The notes under the pieces were generated by a model. That model had not been told where the DNA came from. It made no database searches and saw nothing but the letters and a program-made list of their open reading frames with translations. The translations under genes were made by a program, and so were the position numbers. Positions 61,276 to 64,000 of a stretch of 64,000 bases of DNA are shown here, piece by piece. This DNA comes from Desulfovibrio subterraneus (GTDB taxonomy: Bacteria; Desulfobacterota; Desulfovibrionia; Desulfovibrionales; Desulfovibrionaceae). How positions within the stretch are numbered: position 1 is the first letter of the stretch; every line of letters starts with the position of its first letter. The stretch is taken from assembly GCF_013340285.1 (NCBI RefSeq), contig NZ_BLVO01000016.1, forward strand, positions 124,001-188,000, in the 5' to 3' direction.

Positions 61276-61971
61276 TTATTCTATCTTGTTGCTTTTTTCT
61301 AAATTGTGTCGCGCGCAGAGTAACTGAATATTATCAGCTTTTACTGAGGTTCCCCCCTTTGAAAAGGGGACAATGTGGTCGAAATGTAGTTCGCTTGTAG
61401 CCCCACACATCACACATTTTCCTCCATCTCTTCTCCAGACTTCGAGTTTTACAGAAGATGGAATAATACGATTGGGAGTGTCATGTTCTCGAAGGGCCGA
61501 GGCGGCTTTTGTGGCTTTGTAGTCTGATAGAGCTCTGAGTTTAAACTTATAAACAGAGCGGGTTCCATCGAACTCTTTCCATGCATCAACCAAAGAGAAC
61601 AGTCCGTTGTCGGACCAAATACCAGGCTTTATTTTTTCATAAACTTGAATGCGGGCGGGCTCTGTCCTTCCTTCTTTATATGCTTCTGCAGCAGCGTAAA
61701 ATTTTCCATTTTCAGTGTGGCTACCAGAAGGATTGGTTAGCATCTGATCTACACGTTTAGGGTCAGGTTCGTTTGCCCGTTTGGGTACATCATGCCCTTC
61801 ATAAATAAGCTCGGTACCATCTTCGGAAATTTGATCGCGATACGGTGCATTTTTTCTGACTGACATGAGAATGACGGGGTGGTTGCTACAAACGTCAAAG
61901 TTCATGCCTTTTTGCAGGCTTAGGCCTTCATTCTGGCACATCTCAATATATGAAATGATTTCCCCTCTCAT
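61276..61971 (-). CDS. SRA-like/HNH endonuclease, probable modification-dependent nuclease
   Basis: The 231-residue protein has an N-terminal domain (about 20-150) resembling the SRA/YDG fold that flips out modified cytosine: ILMSVRKNAPY, LIYEGHDVPKRA, NGKFYAAAEAYK, KPGIWSDNGLFSLVDAW and YKFKLRAL. A C-terminal HNH nuclease domain follows, with zinc-type CVMC, HFDHIVPFSKGG and NIQLLCARHNLEKSNK. This pairing is that of type IV-like restriction enzymes acting on methylated or hydroxymethylated DNA. GGAG supports the ATG. G+C is about 45%, far below the neighbours, and no methylase is adjacent. It is the cargo between duplicated gene ends. Confidence 0.82.
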   Translation of the reverse strand: MRGEIISYIEMCQNEGLSLQKGMNFDVCSNHPVILMSVRKNAPYRDQISEDGTELIYEGHDVPKRANEPDPKRVDQMLTNPSGSHTENGKFYAAAEAYKEGRTEPARIQVYEKIKPGIWSDNGLFSLVDAWKEFDGTRSVYKFKLRALSDYKATKAASALREHDTPNRIIPSSVKLEVWRRDGGKCVMCGATSELHFDHIVPFSKGGTSVKADNIQLLCARHNLEKSNKIE

Positions 61972-62023
61972 TGTGCACTCTCCAGAAAAATGTAGTGTAA
62001 TATCGAATTGATGGGTGGATTTC

Positions 62024-62863
62024 CTAAGGCAGTGGCGCCATTACTTCAACTGTAATTTTCCACCCATCCCCATCCCTTTCCGCCACCACCAACGCATCTT
62101 CCTTGGCACCTGCGGCATGATACTGCCCGTCAGGTGTCCAGATGGCGGTGCGGCCACCGGAATTCCAGCCGCCGCTCGGCTTGTTGTGGTTGGACATGAG
62201 CACCAGCAGGCCGTGTTCCTTGGCGCGGTCAGCCAGGATGGCGGCATCGGCCGCATAGCCGTTTTCTGAAACAAGCACGCTGGCAGCGTATACGGTGGCC
62301 CCCATGCCCTTGTAGGTTGCAGCGTGGGCGGGGTTGGACAGATCCGCACAGATGGTCACACCCACCTGCTCACCGTGGCAGGGTTCCAGCACGTGCTCGG
62401 AGCCGGCAGAAAAATGTGCTTCTTCCGTGGAATGCAGATGGATCTTGGCATAGACCCCTATGCTGCCGTCGGGCCGGAAGATGAAGGAGGCGATGCGGGG
62501 CTTGCCTGCTGCGCCGTCCCTTTCCGGTGTCGCTTCATCCGCCCTCGGCGACGTATCCTCACTCGACGACGTATCCTCTCTCGACAACGTATCCTCCACG
62601 CGCAGCGGAGCACCCGCCACGATGAGCATGCCGTGCTTTTGTGCGGTATTCCTGAGCGGGGCGAGGCGTGTGTCGTCCGGCATCATGGCCAGCTCTGCGG
62701 CAAGCTCCGGCTCGTATCCCGTCAGGCCCAGTTCGGGAAAGAGCAGGTAGGTAACGCCCCGCCTGCCAGCCAGTTCCGCCATGGCGGCATGGGTGGCCAC
62801 ATTGGCCGGAATGTCACCTTTGACAGAGCCTGTTTGTGCGGCGGCAATACGGAACACGCTCAT
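62024..62863 (-). CDS. Carbon-nitrogen hydrolase (nitrilase family)
   Basis: The 279-residue enzyme has the family triad: Glu in LLFPELGLTGYEP, Lys in VYAKIHLHSTEE and Cys in VTICADLSNPAHA. It should hydrolyse an amide or nitrile, with unknown substrate. Between the Glu and Lys motifs lies an inserted acidic repeat of six-residue units (REDTSS, SEDTSP) encoded by 18-bp repeats. AGGAGG four bases upstream fixes the ATG. Its 3' end is duplicated at 61072-61188. Confidence 0.9.
   Translation of the reverse strand: MSVFRIAAAQTGSVKGDIPANVATHAAMAELAGRRGVTYLLFPELGLTGYEPELAAELAMMPDDTRLAPLRNTAQKHGMLIVAGAPLRVEDTLSREDTSSSEDTSPRADEATPERDGAAGKPRIASFIFRPDGSIGVYAKIHLHSTEEAHFSAGSEHVLEPCHGEQVGVTICADLSNPAHAATYKGMGATVYAASVLVSENGYAADAAILADRAKEHGLLVLMSNHNKPSGGWNSGGRTAIWTPDGQYHAAGAKEDALVVAERDGDGWKITVEVMAPLP
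62540..62597 (-). repeat. 18-bp coding repeats in the nitrilase-family gene
   Basis: Three units ggcgacgtatcctcactc, gacgacgtatcctctctc and gacaacgtatcctccacg follow directly. They encode Glu-Asp-Thr-Ser-type hexapeptides in a surface loop of the enzyme. Confidence 0.75.
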
Positions 62864-63227
62864 GGAGCCTCCTGAACGGGGTGGGGTGATGGATGTCGTA
62901 ACCCGATGTTCTTTTGCAAGGAATCGGGGTTCAAGGAAATCTGGATACGTTTTCCCGAAGCCTTTGTCCATGCGGGACGGGGTTGGCATCACGAGCAGGG
63001 CAGGGGGCCGGAATGGCTGGCGCGGTTTCGTGGGTGACAGACCCGCGATTGATCTTTCAGGGGGCATCAGGTAATGCCTAGCCTTTCCGCAGCGTGTCGG
63101 AAACCCTTGCGCAACGCGGCGCGGCGGTGGGAAAACACGGCCAGAGCTGTTGTTTCACCAACGCATTCCGCTGCCATCCGGCAAATATGCCGCCGCACAT
63201 GCCGGCACAGATGCCGGAGGGCTGCCG
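62864..63227. other. Divergent gap between nitrilase and YkgJ-type genes
   Basis: No gene is evident in these 364 bases. Promoters for both flanking genes must lie here, but I see no clear consensus pair. Confidence 0.4.
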
Positions 63228-64000
63228 ATGCCTACGCACACAATCAATCCTTCGCGGATGCCCCGCCCTGAAAGAGCGGAGGGTGCCGTTCGTGATGCCG
63301 GAGAGCATATGATCAAGCGCATTGAAACAGATACCCCCGTGGATCCGGCCGCCGAAGAAACGCAGGCCTTTTTGGACAGCCTGCCGGAAATAAAGCCCGG
63401 ACAGAGCTTCCGCTTTGCGTGTCATCCCCGTGTGGCCTGCTTCAATGCCTGCTGCCGCGACCTGAACATGCCGCTGGCTCCCTATGATGTGCTGCGCCTG
63501 CGGCATGAACTGGGCATGAGCAGCGAAGATTTCATCGGCTTTCACACCAAGGTGGGCCAGTATCCCAACGGCTACCCCGTGCTGTATCTGAAGATGGACA
63601 ACGGCCCCGAGCGTACCTGTCCGTTCCTTTCTCCCGCCGGTTGTTCCGTGTATCCCGGCCGCTCCGCTGCCTGCCGCACCTATCCGCTCGGCCGTGCCAC
63701 CCGCGAAGACGACAACGGCGCGCTGCTGGAACAGTATTTTCTCGTGCAGGAGCCGCACTGTCTGGGCTTCAGCGAGAACAAGGACTGGACCACAGACACA
63801 TGGCTGCAGGATCAGGAACTGATCGAATACAACCGCCTGAGCGACCGCTACATGCACCTCATGGCCAAGCAGCAGCGCACGGGCTACCCCCTTGCCCAGA
63901 AGCACGCCACCCTGTGTACGCTGGCGTTCTATCAACTGGACCGTTTTGACGGATTCCTGCAGAGTGTAGGGGTGATGGACCGCCTCGTCATGACGGAAGA
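63228..64000 (+). CDS. YkgJ-family Cys-cluster protein, 3' end outside window
   Basis: At least 257 residues are seen, and the end lies beyond the window. The family domain contains CHPRVACFNACC, APYDVLRLRHELGM, CPFLSPAGCSVYPGRSAACRTYPLGR and a later CLGF. These eight or so Cys are thought to bind zinc or an iron-sulfur cluster. Function in this family is not settled. GGAGGG six bases upstream favours the ATG at 63228. An in-frame ATG at 63309 with GGAG is an alternative, and the 27 residues between are not conserved-looking. Confidence 0.85.
   Translation, partial: MPTHTINPSRMPRPERAEGAVRDAGEHMIKRIETDTPVDPAAEETQAFLDSLPEIKPGQSFRFACHPRVACFNACCRDLNMPLAPYDVLRLRHELGMSSEDFIGFHTKVGQYPNGYPVLYLKMDNGPERTCPFLSPAGCSVYPGRSAACRTYPLGRATREDDNGALLEQYFLVQEPHCLGFSENKDWTTDTWLQDQELIEYNRLSDRYMHLMAKQQRTGYPLAQKHATLCTLAFYQLDRFDGFLQSVGVMDRLVMTE

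Noticed and set aside
61066-61302. Plus-strand frame across the duplicated gene ends
   Set aside because: It reads through the nitrilase fragment in antisense and the ybaK fragment in a wrong frame, so it is a by-product of the junction.

Overview
The window is about 60% G+C and looks like the chromosome of an anaerobic deltaproteobacterium of the Desulfovibrionales type. That is an inference. It rests on a four-gene ferredoxin-linked 2-oxoacid oxidoreductase, class 1B (NAD-linked) pyrDK, a TRAP transporter, many sensor kinases and c-di-GMP enzymes, and the general codon style. No sulfate-reduction gene lies in the window to prove it. Most of the sequence is dense coding DNA in short operons. 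I saw no rRNA, tRNA, CRISPR array or intact insertion sequence.

Left part (1-25 kb): a truncated lipoprotein; a leftward phospholipid trio (CDP-alcohol phosphatidyltransferase, CdsA-like, PlsC-like); a DUF4198/NikK-like pair of exported proteins; a complete SiaDABC-type module (diguanylate cyclase, PP2C phosphatase, SiaB-like kinase, SiaC-like switch protein); aroE; a DUF898-M48 pair; AlkD-like repair protein and LysR regulator; pyrKD; an RlhA-like U32 protein; a universal stress protein; a TRAP operon (P, Q, M) with a terminator between P and QM; and a PAS histidine kinase.

Middle (25-45 kb): a zinc phospholipase C-like exported protein, cardiolipin synthase, an Xaa-Pro peptidase next to a proline dehydrogenase, an unrecognised 617-residue repeat-rich protein, kdsD, a histidine kinase paired with a periplasmic binding protein, purF-carB, a prepilin peptidase, and hisHF.

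Right part (45-64 kb): a LysE exporter behind an inverted repeat; a signalling operon (three-receiver hybrid kinase, CheR, CheB, receiver-GGDEF); the 2-oxoacid:ferredoxin oxidoreductase operon; queA; a lipoprotein-coaBC-unknown-ybaK run; then an accessory site between ybaK and a nitrilase-family gene.

The most unusual part is that last site (60.35-62.15 kb). The 3' ends of ybaK and of the nitrilase gene each occur twice, and the two copies bracket two different cargoes. One cargo is a cupin gene plus a dispersed repeat. The other is a low-G+C SRA-like/HNH nuclease, probably a modification-dependent restriction enzyme. It looks like two alleles of one variable locus joined in tandem. The dispersed repeat (134 bp, ungapped, about 81% identical) has a second copy 28 kb away, again between convergent genes and just before a strong terminator hairpin, so it may be a structured RNA or a small mobile repeat. 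Short tandem repeats, mostly with a 12-bp period, recur at several unrelated places.
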